Assembly: GCA_937919155.1 (NCBI GenBank)
Contig: CALFPM010000166.1
Location: forward strand, 1 to 21,620
From: an uncultured Clostridia bacterium
GTDB lineage: Bacteria > Bacillota > Clostridia > Oscillospirales > Acutalibacteraceae
Length of the DNA: 21,620 bases
Reading direction: 5' to 3'
In this document: positions 7,061 through 15,067 of the stretch, one piece after another
Position numbering within the stretch: position 1 is the first letter of the stretch
Layout: each line of letters opens with the position of its first letter
The notes under the pieces: generated by a model
What the model was told of the DNA's origin: nothing
The model's database searches: none
What the model saw: the letters and a program-made list of their open reading frames with translations, nothing else
Translations under genes and position numbers: made by a program

Positions 7061-8554
7061 ATGTTCAAAAAAATTCTGGCTGTTCTTATGGCAGCGACAA
7101 TGTTTTTAACCGTTGCTCCTCTCTCGTTTGCAAACGGTAATGATGTTGACTATACAATCAACAGTCCTTATGCTGATGTTGATTTTACATCGGTTAATCA
7201 GTACAAAGCGGATCTTCATAGTCATACAACATTCAGTGATGGTGGAAATTCACTTCCCGAAATGGTTGAAAGACATTATGAACTCGGTTTTGATATTATT
7301 GCTATTTCAGACCACGGCACCGTAAGCTACGGATACACAACACAGACTCATAATGAGCCTATGATGCTTTTTTCATATGTAGACAACGGTGAATTTATCG
7401 ATGATGTTCTTTCGGAAAACGGTGTTGCAGCAAACGGAAACTCTTACTCTGTTTTCAACAAAGGAACAGACGAATATTATTCACAGGTTCTCGCATCAGG
7501 CGAAAAAGGTCAGGAGCTTATGAGAGTTCCTTATGCCAACGAACAGAACCCCACATCATTTAACAATGCTCATGTTAACAGCTGGTTTGTTGACTATGGA
7601 CACGGTGTTGTTGGCGGTACAAGCAATTATCTCAGCCCAATCAGTAAAATTGATCAGCTTGGCGGTGTTTCGGTTATAAACCATCCCGGTGAATACACCA
7701 ACGCAAGAGATGAAGAAACAACTGCTGATGCATACAATGTTGAAAATATAACATATAAATATAAAATCGATAAGTTTGCAAACCTTCTTAATACATATAA
7801 ATCATGTATCGGTATTGATATCAACAGCAAGGGCGACAGCAGAACACGATTTGACAGAAAACTTTGGGACATTCTTCTTGGCATGATTCTTCCTATCGGT
7901 GAAAGATCAGTGTTTGCTATTGCAACAAGTGATGCTCATAACCTTGATATTGCTGACTCGGGTTACACATTGATGCTTATGCCTGAACTTACGTCAGACG
8001 CTCTCAAGAAGAGCCTTACAAACGGTGAATTTTTTGCTGCAAGCAAATATCTCGGCAATTATGATGAGCAGGTAATGTATAAGGCTTCGCTTGATAATAT
8101 GGGCACTCCTGAAGCAATTGCTCTTTCAAATGAACTCAACACCGCAATTAATTCAAACGATAAATTCAATGCAACAAATTATCCTGATGCTGCATCACCT
8201 GCCATCACCGATATTGTTGTTGATGAAGCTGAGGATACAATCGCAATAACAACAGAAAATACTGTTGTTACCCACTGGATTGCAGACGGAAAAGTTATTC
8301 ATGTTGGCAATACTATCGATCTTGACGATTATTCAGATGAAATCGGAAAGTATGTAAGAGCAGAATCACTCGGCATGGGCGGCATCATTTATACTCAGGC
8401 ATTTGTGCTTGATTACGATGGCGCACCCAAGGCCGAAAAAGAGAATTTCTTTGATTGGGGCACCATTGCATCGGCTATTTGCGATACACCCGTTAAACTT
8501 CTTGTTCTTCTTCTTAAAACACCGATCAGAATTATTTTTGATATTTTTGCATAA
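7061..8554 (+). CDS. Exported PHP-domain metal-dependent phosphoesterase-like protein
   Basis: The 497-residue protein has a signal peptide (residues 1-24, ending LSFA). The PHP (polymerase and histidinol phosphatase) domain follows at about residues 48-330: DLHSHTTFSDG (51-61, His53 and His55), ISDHGTVSYG (82-91, Asp84-His85), VINHPGEY (205-212, His208) and ATSDAHNLD (288-296, Asp291 and His293). These supply the usual metal ligands, and the acidic position before the lid reads GIDIN rather than GIEV. Residues 380-455 look like an Ig-like domain. The C-terminus is a hydrophobic tail (463-497, FFDWGTIASAI then leucine-rich). PHP domains hydrolyse phosphate esters with two or three metal ions; export is unusual because most known members are intracellular. 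AAGGAGG lies 8 bases before the ATG. The gene is monocistronic. Extracellular phosphate scavenging or processing of surface phosphodiesters is possible but unproven. Confidence 0.87.
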   Translation: MFKKILAVLMAATMFLTVAPLSFANGNDVDYTINSPYADVDFTSVNQYKADLHSHTTFSDGGNSLPEMVERHYELGFDIIAISDHGTVSYGYTTQTHNEPMMLFSYVDNGEFIDDVLSENGVAANGNSYSVFNKGTDEYYSQVLASGEKGQELMRVPYANEQNPTSFNNAHVNSWFVDYGHGVVGGTSNYLSPISKIDQLGGVSVINHPGEYTNARDEETTADAYNVENITYKYKIDKFANLLNTYKSCIGIDINSKGDSRTRFDRKLWDILLGMILPIGERSVFAIATSDAHNLDIADSGYTLMLMPELTSDALKKSLTNGEFFAASKYLGNYDEQVMYKASLDNMGTPEAIALSNELNTAINSNDKFNATNYPDAASPAITDIVVDEAEDTIAITTENTVVTHWIADGKVIHVGNTIDLDDYSDEIGKYVRAESLGMGGIIYTQAFVLDYDGAPKAEKENFFDWGTIASAICDTPVKLLVLLLKTPIRIIFDIFA

Positions 8555-8561
8555 ATAATTG

Positions 8562-8610
8562 AACACCTGACAGTAACCGGTATTCCGGATCCTCTGTCAG
8601 GTGTTTTTTT
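8562..8610. terminator. Terminator after the PHP-domain gene, possibly bidirectional
   Basis: A 12-bp stem pairs 8562-8573 with 8594-8605 and encloses a smaller CCGG/CCGG hairpin (8577-8580 with 8585-8588). A T run from 8604 to 8610 follows on the plus strand. On the minus strand the tract after the stem is weak (TTCAATTATTTATG), so it is best as a plus-strand terminator. Confidence 0.85.
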
Positions 8611-9178
8611 ATAAAATCAAATCATCAACTGAACGTTTGGGCACGCAGTGTATATCATCATCAGTGCGGAAGTATGCTGTTTCACCATTTTCGGGAATAT
8701 CAACTATTTTAACAGTTTCATTTGGTTTACCCAGCGCAAGAACAAGGTCAATTGAATATCTTTCTGTGTCAATTTCCAACTTATCGGCAAGGATATCTCG
8801 TTTTATGCTGCCGAGCATACATCCGCCATAACCCATTTCTGCGGCGCCGAGCATAATTGTTTGTGCAGCGATTCCAACATCAATTTTCATGTTGGATGCA
8901 ACTGAAAGGTCGGTCAATATAATAATGTAAGCAGCGGGTCTTTCCCCATCTTTCGGTCCATCCCAATTTCTGAGCAAACCAGCCCACGAAAGGGTTTCAA
9001 AAACATTTTTATTATTTGTTTCATCGTTGATAATTTTGAATCTGAGAGGTTGAAAATTAACAGATGACGGAGTCAGCCTTGCCAACTCAACAAGCTCTCT
9101 CAATGCAGAATAATCAATTTTTTCAGACTCGATAAATCTTCTGTATGATCGATTTTTTAAAACTAATTCTTTGAGCAT
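8609..9178 (-). CDS. Nitroreductase family protein
   Basis: The 189-residue protein belongs to the FMN-dependent nitroreductase superfamily. It shows the N-terminal NRSYRRF (residues 9-15) that contacts the FMN phosphate, ELARLTPSSVNFQP (31-44) for the second flavin contact, VGIAAQTIMLGAAEMGYGGCMLGS (101-124), and LVLALGKPNE (145-154), the usual near-C-terminal strand. No ferredoxin or transmembrane part is present. Members reduce nitro compounds, quinones or flavins with NAD(P)H; the physiological substrate is generally unknown and cannot be read here. It matches the shorter, roughly 170-190 residue type common in Clostridia. GAGGTGA lies 4 bases before the ATG. It is monocistronic, convergent with the PHP gene and divergent from the subtilase gene. 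Confidence 0.9.
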   Translation of the reverse strand: MLKELVLKNRSYRRFIESEKIDYSALRELVELARLTPSSVNFQPLRFKIINDETNNKNVFETLSWAGLLRNWDGPKDGERPAAYIIILTDLSVASNMKIDVGIAAQTIMLGAAEMGYGGCMLGSIKRDILADKLEIDTERYSIDLVLALGKPNETVKIVDIPENGETAYFRTDDDIHCVPKRSVDDLIL

Positions 9179-9196
9179 ATAATCACCTCACAATTA

Positions 9197-9224
9197 ATTA
9201 TAATTATTTTTTTGAATAATTCAA
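9197..9224 (-). promoter_or_regulatory. Possible promoter of the nitroreductase gene
   Basis: On the minus strand TTGAAT (9224-9219), 16 bases and TATAAT (9202-9197). The transcript would start only about 11 bases before the ATG, right at the ribosome binding site, which makes the call tentative. Confidence 0.4.
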
Positions 9225-9327
9225 CATTATTTTTGCAATTAACAGAAGAATGATTTGTTCGAATCTACATTCTGTATAATTGCTATAAAATATTTTGTTA
9301 ATTTGCATATAAAATTATATTTATAGT

Positions 9328-9355
9328 TGCATTTTTAGATAATAATAGATATAAT
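9328..9355 (+). promoter_or_regulatory. Possible promoter of the subtilase gene
   Basis: TTGCAT (9328-9333), 16 bases and a perfect TATAAT (9350-9355) lie about 65 bases before the start codon. A second TATAAT at 9275-9280 has no -35 at a proper distance. The whole 9179-9420 gap is very AT-rich and contains no open reading frame I would call. Confidence 0.45.
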
Positions 9356-9420
9356 TAAAACATATTATATTTGTGCCGTCTGTTTGCATAAATACTATTT
9401 GTATTCTGAGGAGATTAAAA

Positions 9421-12400
9421 ATGAAAAAAGCATTTAGTTTCTTATTGGCAATATGCGTAATAATTTCATCGGGATTATGTTTTTTGAGTTTTGCTGATAC
9501 TCCTTCAAATTCTTTATCAGCTGAGCAGTTTGCCTCGGAAATAAGCGGTATGATGAATGCTTGTGCTGACTCAGTGGGTCTTCCCGGAAACGAAAATGAT
9601 TCTACGGGTTATTCTGATGAATTTAAAACGTCAAGACTTATCGTAAAAAGCAAACACGAAATTGACACTTTTGATGCAGTGTCTGTTGTCAATGGATACA
9701 ATGACCTTTGGGTGCTTCAATTTTCCTCTCCCCAAAAAACGAAAGATGCTTTTTTGAAATATTCATCGGACGACAGCATTGAGTTTGTTGAAGCAGACAA
9801 AGAGATAAACGCTCTTTTTTCCGAATCTCTTTCTGAATCAGTTTCTTCCGCCGGTTTAATATCAGAAGAAGAAACGCATCTTTCCTGGGGACCTGAATTC
9901 ATCGGCGCGAACATTCTCAACAATAACATTAATCTGATGCAAATTCAGACTAAAAGAACAATAGTAGCTGTTATTGACACAGGTGTTGATCCGAATCATT
10001 CTTTTTTTAACGGAAGAATTCTTCCTACGCGTATTAACACAAGCACAAGCGGTATCAGAAACGATTCTATGGATGACAACGGACATGGCACACAAGTTGC
10101 CGGTGTTATTGTCGATACGACACACGACAATGTATTTGTTCAGCCCTATAAAGTTCTTGACAAATACGGTGCAGGCACAACACTCTCTCTTGCTGCGGGT
10201 ATAAACTGTGCAATTGAAGACGGTGTTGATGTTATAAATATAAGCATTGGATTTGATGAAGAGTCTGAAGTACTTAAAAGTGCTATAGATAACGCTGAAA
10301 TTAACAATATACTCGTTGTCAGCGCATCGGGTAATGACGGTACGGATAAAAAATATTATCCCGCTTCATACAACAATGTTGTAAAAGTAACTGCTGTTAA
10401 TAAATCCGGTATTGTAACAAATTTCAGCACATATGATAACGGTGTTGACTTTGCGGCTCCAGGCTATGAAATTCAAACAACTACTCTTAACGGAAAATAT
10501 ATTAAAACTCGCGGAACATCGGTTGCAGCGCCTTTTGTTGCTGCGGTTGCTGCAATTATCATTTCATACAGAGAAACTGCAAATCCGGAAGAAATCCTTG
10601 AAATTATGATTAACGCTTGTTTTGAAGTCAGTGAGCATAACTCGGAAATCAAATACGGAAACGGCATTATCAGAGCTCCCGAACAGCCCGATAAATCCAA
10701 ACTCAAAGATGTCGTTTCTGCACCGTATTTTTCACACGAAACATCATTCAGTCAAACAGAACTTGATGTTGAAATTTTCTGCGATACATCAGGTGCGCAA
10801 ATTTATTACACAACCGACAGGTCAATCCCCTCTCCGTCAAATCCCAATGCCATTCTTTATGACGGAAAAGCTATTCATGCATCACAGACAATAATTATTA
10901 CTGCTGCCGCTTATCACGAAAATATGTATCGTTCTGCCATAACATCATTTGCTTCGATTATTGCACCTTATGTGAGTGCTGATGAATTGACGGTAACACC
11001 CTCGGGAACGCTTCTGTCTTACTCCGGCAATGCAACAAGTATAACAATCCCCGATACGATAAACGGAATCGAGATAAAATCAATCGGTGCTTGTGCATTT
11101 GAAAACAAAAATGTTACCGAGGTTATACTCCCCGATTCAGTTACATCAATTGACAACGGTTCATTTAGAAATTGCACTAAGTTAAAAACTATATTGGCAC
11201 GAAATGCGAGTTCAGTTGGTGATTATGCATTTTATAACTGCGAATGGCTGAAAAATATTTTTCTTTTATCGGATCTTAAATCAATCGGAAAATATTCATT
11301 TTACGCTGCAGGAAAAAAGCAAAATATTTACACAGGATCAACTTTTACACTTAAACTTTCATTGTTAACATCAATTCCCGAAGGTGCTTTTGCTGAGTCA
11401 GCTATTTCATCTGTTGAACTTGGAAACATAAAATCAATAGAATACAATTCATTCCAGAATTGCAATCAGCTTGTTAATGTACAAATTAATAATCTGCTTA
11501 ATATGCCAAACGCTTGTTTTAATAATTGCGCTTCATTGACAAGTGTTGAAATTTCAGGTCTCGGTTACATTCCTCAGGATGCTTTCCGAAACTGCAGTGA
11601 TCTTCTGGTTGCGATTTTCCCTGATGTTAAAAAAGTTTTCGGAAATTCATTTGAAGCGTGTTCGGGTTTAGTTGAAGTTGGCTTGCCGTCTGCTGACCTT
11701 ATTTATTCAACAGCGTTTAAAGGTTGCACAGATCTCAGTGTTCTTAATTTGCCTGAAATGGAATCTTTTGAAGAGGAAATATACGCACAAACTTCACCGC
11801 AAATATATCTTCCTGTAAATCTCAAAAGATTTTATGCACCAAAATTTAAAAGAACAGTTCCGAGAATGTTTATAACATCAAATAAAATAGAGATTATCGG
11901 ACTTAATGGTGTTGAAAACATCGCCGCAAATTCTTTTGCAGGGTGCTATGAAATCTATTCTCTTAATATAGAAAGTGTTCAATCAATATCAACCGAGGCA
12001 TTTAACAACTGTTCCATTGTATTTATTGATGCCAGAAGTCTTGTGACAACAACCGACATGCCTGATAACAGCGGAATTTTGCTTTCAAACAATTTTGTTG
12101 AATCAACAGATATTGCAACAAATCTTACAATCTACGGAACAAAAAACACTTTTGTTGAAAGATATGCAAAACTCAAGGGATATGAATTCATTGAAATCCC
12201 TCTGATTTACAGTCAGACACCTGAGTATATTACCGAAAACAGTGAAACCGTCTATATTCTTGCTGCAGGTTTTGATTTAACATATCAATGGTATTGGAAT
12301 ACAGTGCCTGAAACTGTTGGCGGAACTGCTATCGAAGGTGCTACCACACAGTCTTACACATTCACTAAAGACGATTCTGCTCCTTATTATTATTGTGAGA

Positions 12401-12978
12401 TAATTCAGAACGATCTTGGCATCAAAACCAGAATTACAACAAATATAATCACAAAGGATACAATACCTGCAGATTATACGGAGTACAATCTTGCTGTAAA
12501 AAAAGCAAACGGCATTGACAGATATCGTTATGAAAATTCCGAGGAACTTGATAAAGCACTTTCCGTTGATGTGAGCGGCAGATACTCCTGTGAACAAGAT
12601 ATTGTTGATGCTCAGACTCGTGCTATCTTAAATGCAATTGAAAATCTCATTCTAAAAACCATCAAAGAAGTTAATCTCTATGCAACGGAATCAACACTCC
12701 GTTTTCTTCAGGCAGAAAAAATCATAGCTGTATTTCCTTCTGATATTGAATATAAGGGTTTTGAGTGGTCTACAAGTGATGATGATGTTATAATTGTTTC
12801 ATCAATGGGAAGAGTTCTCTGCATCGATGAAGGAACTGCAGCGGTCAGATTTTCCGTTGAAAACACAGACGGTTCAATTACGGAATGTGAAATTACTTTC
12901 GAATGTAAGTTAAATTTCTGGGAAAGAATAGCATCTTTCATTCTTAAAGATTTCATAAAATTTATCTACAGAAGCTGA
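9421..12978 (+). CDS. Secreted subtilisin-like protease with CHB_HEX, BspA-type LRR, Ig-like and FIVAR-like domains
   Basis: I place the start at ATG 9421 (1185 residues), because GAGGAGA lies 6 bases before it and it opens a good signal peptide; a GTG at 9373 in the same frame lacks both. Residues 1-25 are the signal peptide. Residues 70-131 resemble an inhibitor-I9-type propeptide. Residues 178-420 are an S8 protease with the full triad: Asp186 (AVIDTG), His222 (GHGT), Ser367 (GTSVAAP), plus oxyanion Asn305 (SGNDG). Residues 432-515 fit a chitobiase C-terminal-like (CHB_HEX_C_1) module (IYYTTDRSIPSPSN). About 13 leucine-rich repeats of BspA type (AF.NC..L) cover 528-925, ending in the usual IYG...FVERYAK cap. 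An Ig-like unit (YQWYW...YYYC, 930-1010), a FIVAR-like helical unit (1017-1077) and a Big_2-like domain (1085-1163) follow. The protein ends in an amphipathic tail. It is probably a cell-surface adhesin-protease. It is monocistronic. Confidence 0.9.
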   Translation: MKKAFSFLLAICVIISSGLCFLSFADTPSNSLSAEQFASEISGMMNACADSVGLPGNENDSTGYSDEFKTSRLIVKSKHEIDTFDAVSVVNGYNDLWVLQFSSPQKTKDAFLKYSSDDSIEFVEADKEINALFSESLSESVSSAGLISEEETHLSWGPEFIGANILNNNINLMQIQTKRTIVAVIDTGVDPNHSFFNGRILPTRINTSTSGIRNDSMDDNGHGTQVAGVIVDTTHDNVFVQPYKVLDKYGAGTTLSLAAGINCAIEDGVDVINISIGFDEESEVLKSAIDNAEINNILVVSASGNDGTDKKYYPASYNNVVKVTAVNKSGIVTNFSTYDNGVDFAAPGYEIQTTTLNGKYIKTRGTSVAAPFVAAVAAIIISYRETANPEEILEIMINACFEVSEHNSEIKYGNGIIRAPEQPDKSKLKDVVSAPYFSHETSFSQTELDVEIFCDTSGAQIYYTTDRSIPSPSNPNAILYDGKAIHASQTIIITAAAYHENMYRSAITSFASIIAPYVSADELTVTPSGTLLSYSGNATSITIPDTINGIEIKSIGACAFENKNVTEVILPDSVTSIDNGSFRNCTKLKTILARNASSVGDYAFYNCEWLKNIFLLSDLKSIGKYSFYAAGKKQNIYTGSTFTLKLSLLTSIPEGAFAESAISSVELGNIKSIEYNSFQNCNQLVNVQINNLLNMPNACFNNCASLTSVEISGLGYIPQDAFRNCSDLLVAIFPDVKKVFGNSFEACSGLVEVGLPSADLIYSTAFKGCTDLSVLNLPEMESFEEEIYAQTSPQIYLPVNLKRFYAPKFKRTVPRMFITSNKIEIIGLNGVENIAANSFAGCYEIYSLNIESVQSISTEAFNNCSIVFIDARSLVTTTDMPDNSGILLSNNFVESTDIATNLTIYGTKNTFVERYAKLKGYEFIEIPLIYSQTPEYITENSETVYILAAGFDLTYQWYWNTVPETVGGTAIEGATTQSYTFTKDDSAPYYYCEIIQNDLGIKTRITTNIITKDTIPADYTEYNLAVKKANGIDRYRYENSEELDKALSVDVSGRYSCEQDIVDAQTRAILNAIENLILKTIKEVNLYATESTLRFLQAEKIIAVFPSDIEYKGFEWSTSDDDVIIVSSMGRVLCIDEGTAAVRFSVENTDGSITECEITFECKLNFWERIASFILKDFIKFIYRS

Positions 12979-12980
12979 AA

Positions 12981-13008
12981 AACACCCCTCACTGAGGGGT
13001 GTTTTTTT
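12981..13008. terminator. Bidirectional terminator between subtilase and rfbB
   Basis: AACACCCCTC (12981-12990) pairs with GAGGGGTGTT (12994-13003) around a 3-base loop, followed by a T run to 13008. The A run at 12978-12982 gives five Ts on the minus strand. The stop codon of the minus gene (13007-13009) starts inside the T run. Confidence 0.93.
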
Positions 13009-14008
13009 AAAATGTATGATTTTGATATTCGCCGCTTTTGATATCATCCATCCAAACTGAATTGGACAAATACCATTCAACTGTTTTTTTCATTCCGTCA
13101 TCAAACGCTGTTTCAGGTGTCCAACCAAGTCCGTTTGAAATTTTTGTCGGGTCAATGGCATATCTGAGGTCGTGTCCAGCTCTGTCCTTTACAAATGTAA
13201 TAAGACTTTCGGGCTTGTTAAGCTGAGCAAGAATTGTTTTAACAACATCAATGTTGCGCTTTTCATTGTGACCGCCGACATTGTATACTTCTCCGATTTT
13301 GCCGTTATGAATAATCATATCAATCGCTTTGCAGTGATCTTCAACATAAAGCCAATCACGAACATTGAGACCTTCTCCGTAAACAGGAAGAGACTCATCG
13401 GCAAGAGCTTTCATAATCATAACAGGAATAAGTTTTTCCGGGAATTGATACGGTCCGTAGTTATTGGAACATCTTGAAATTGTCACGGGCAGTCCGTATG
13501 TTCTGTGAAATGCAAATGTAAGAAGGTCAGCAGATGCCTTTGATGCCGAATAAGGACTTGATGTGATCAGATTCATTGTTTCGGTAAAGAACAGATCAGG
13601 TCTGTCGAGCGGCAAATCGCCGTATACCTCATCAGTTGAAACCTGATGGTATCTTTTTACACCGTATTTTTTGCTTGCATCAAGCAAACACGCAGTACCC
13701 ATAACATTTGTTTCAAGGAAAATAAAAGGATTTTCAATTGAACGGTCAACGTGGCTTTCTGCAGCAAAATTAACAACAACATCAAATTTCTCGTTTTCAA
13801 AAAGAGAATCAACAAGATCTTTGTCCGCAATGCTTCCTTTCACAAATTTAAAATTAGGATTTTTAAAAGCATTTTCAAGACTTTTTATGTTGCCTGCATA
13901 TGTAAGTGCATCCAGACAAACAATTTGATAATCACTATATTTAACAAGCATATAGTAAACAAAATTGCAGCCGATAAAGCCGGCTCCGCCTGTTACAAGA
14001 ATTTTCAT
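13007..14008 (-). CDS. rfbB: dTDP-glucose 4,6-dehydratase
   Basis: The 333-residue protein is an extended short-chain dehydrogenase with the RmlB/RfbB signature. It has the Rossmann NAD site TGGAGFIG (6-13), NFAAESHVDRS (80-90), the catalytic STDEVYGDL (124-132, Thr125-Asp126-Glu127), and SPYSASKASAD (151-161, Tyr153 and Lys157). The Asp-Glu pair following the Thr is specific to sugar-nucleotide 4,6-dehydratases. It converts dTDP-glucose to dTDP-4-keto-6-deoxyglucose, the second step to dTDP-L-rhamnose and other deoxysugars for cell-wall polysaccharides. The usual partners rmlA, rmlC and rmlD are not in the window, so they must lie elsewhere. Its ATG overlaps the TGA of the upstream exonuclease gene (ATGA), with GGGGAGG inside the end of that gene as ribosome binding site, so the two should be co-translated. 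Confidence 0.95.
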   Translation of the reverse strand: MKILVTGGAGFIGCNFVYYMLVKYSDYQIVCLDALTYAGNIKSLENAFKNPNFKFVKGSIADKDLVDSLFENEKFDVVVNFAAESHVDRSIENPFIFLETNVMGTACLLDASKKYGVKRYHQVSTDEVYGDLPLDRPDLFFTETMNLITSSPYSASKASADLLTFAFHRTYGLPVTISRCSNNYGPYQFPEKLIPVMIMKALADESLPVYGEGLNVRDWLYVEDHCKAIDMIIHNGKIGEVYNVGGHNEKRNIDVVKTILAQLNKPESLITFVKDRAGHDLRYAIDPTKISNGLGWTPETAFDDGMKKTVEWYLSNSVWMDDIKSGEYQNHTF

Positions 14009-14880
14009 TCTTCAAATTCCTCCCCTTCTGTCTTAGGTTCAGGTTCTTTTACCGAAACTATTTTTTTGAATTCAACCTGATCATATAATTTCTTGAATCT
14101 TACGCCCACAGAATAAGTAAGCTCACATTTATCGCAATAAAAATTGGCTCTGAAAAACTGGCAATGGAACTTCCAGGGAGTAAGTTGGGTGCAGGTTGTT
14201 CCGCATGACTCGCAGGTGTGATTAAGTCTTTTCTTATCAACCAAGGGATTATCTATATTCCTGATAACTTTTGCTTTGTATAACAATTTTGAATAGAAAT
14301 CATCATTACACTCAACGATATCAGGTTTAACAACGCCCATAGGATAAACTTTTTTAAGAATATCCGCAGTAAGCATACTGTCACCCAATGCCCGGTGATG
14401 AATGTACATTTCAGGGTCAATTCCGAGGTTTTCAGCGGCAACAAGCAGACCTGTCTGCTGACCTTTTCCGGAGTTGTTAATCTTTTGAAAACATTTTTGA
14501 AGGTCACAGTAGTTTTTCAAAAAAGGAATAACTTTTATACCGTTAAGATACTTGAAATTGTCAAGCAAAACGCGGATGTCACCGTCACCCCAGGTGAAAA
14601 TAACAGTTTCTTCGTTCCCTATCCATTTTCTGAAAATTGAAAAAGCTTTTGTAAACGGCATACCCGAGCTTATATCTGCATTTGTAAGCTGAGTGAGTCT
14701 TTTGACGGTGCCTCTGAGCTTTTTTCCTATTTGCGAACGGATTATGCATGAAAAAGTATCAACAGTTTCAAGGTCCTCGTCAAGCTTGACGGCACCTATT
14801 TCTATTATTTCATTTATATATCCGTTTGCTTTTTTGGCGTAGGTGTTATTCCACTCCAAATCCATAACGATGAACTGCAT
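14005..14880 (-). CDS. DEDDh-type 3'-5' exonuclease with C-terminal zinc ribbon
   Basis: I choose ATG 14880 (291 residues), because AAAAGGA lies just upstream of it; an in-frame ATG at 14898 has no ribosome binding site. Residues 1-185 form a DnaQ-like exonuclease domain: FIVMDLEWNNT (3-13, Asp7 and Glu9), WGDGDIRVL (97-105, Asp101) and HHRALGDSMLTADI (161-174, His162 and Asp167). This is the full DEDDh set for two-metal nuclease activity on DNA or RNA. The second part contains CESC (223-226) and CDKC (249-252) with additional Cys at 230 and 240, which looks like a zinc ribbon. It resembles KapD-type and 'RNase T-like' exonucleases in Clostridia; the natural substrate is not known. It is the first gene of a two-gene unit with rfbB, overlapping by four bases. 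Confidence 0.88.
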   Translation of the reverse strand: MQFIVMDLEWNNTYAKKANGYINEIIEIGAVKLDEDLETVDTFSCIIRSQIGKKLRGTVKRLTQLTNADISSGMPFTKAFSIFRKWIGNEETVIFTWGDGDIRVLLDNFKYLNGIKVIPFLKNYCDLQKCFQKINNSGKGQQTGLLVAAENLGIDPEMYIHHRALGDSMLTADILKKVYPMGVVKPDIVECNDDFYSKLLYKAKVIRNIDNPLVDKKRLNHTCESCGTTCTQLTPWKFHCQFFRANFYCDKCELTYSVGVRFKKLYDQVEFKKIVSVKEPEPKTEGEEFEE

Positions 14881-14917
14881 AAAAACATTCCTTTTCATCA
14901 GTTTTATATCTCATAAT

Positions 14918-14946
14918 ATAATACAATATTTTGAATTGTATTGCAA
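14918..14946 (-). promoter_or_regulatory. Promoter of the exonuclease-rfbB unit
   Basis: On the minus strand TTGCAA (14946-14941), 17 bases and TATTAT (14923-14918). Transcription should begin near 14911, about 31 bases before the preferred ATG at 14880 and only about 13 before the ATG at 14898, which supports the shorter protein. Confidence 0.55.
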
Positions 14947-14966
14947 GAGCAAAGACATTTAATTTG

Positions 14967-14979
14967 AAACATATTGTTT
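14967..14979. promoter_or_regulatory. Small inverted repeat upstream of the xylose operon, possible operator
   Basis: AAACA-TAT-TGTTT is a perfect 5-bp inverted repeat with a 3-base centre, lying 28 bases before the xylA -35. Another short dyad, TTGC-AAGA-GCAA (14941-14952), overlaps the exonuclease -35. In AT-rich DNA such short repeats can arise by chance. Confidence 0.2.
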
Positions 14980-15006
14980 ATTTTTGATTTTTAAACCATT
15001 TTTTGC

Positions 15007-15035
15007 TTGCATATGAAGTCATATAATTATATAAT
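15007..15035 (+). promoter_or_regulatory. Promoter of the xylA-xylB-rbsK operon
   Basis: TTGCAT (15007-15012), 17 bases and TATAAT (15030-15035). A second TATAAT lies at 15022-15027 without a well-spaced -35. The expected leader is about 26 bases and contains GGGAGA at 15055-15060. No catabolite (cre) site is obvious. Confidence 0.6.
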
Positions 15036-15067
15036 TTAGATATAAATTTTTTATGGGAGATAAAATT

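Noticed and set aside
9373..9420. GTG 9373 as start of the subtilase
   Set aside because: No ribosome binding site precedes it, it would place extra polar residues before the signal peptide, and ATG 9421 has GAGGAGA at good spacing.
11040..12200. Repeats in the subtilase gene as a DNA repeat array
   Set aside because: The repetition is at protein level (leucine-rich repeats with diverged codons), not a tandem DNA repeat or CRISPR array.
15053..15067. ATG 15053 as start of xylA
   Set aside because: The GGGAGA site lies after it and serves ATG 15068, which gives the usual N-terminus of xylose isomerases.
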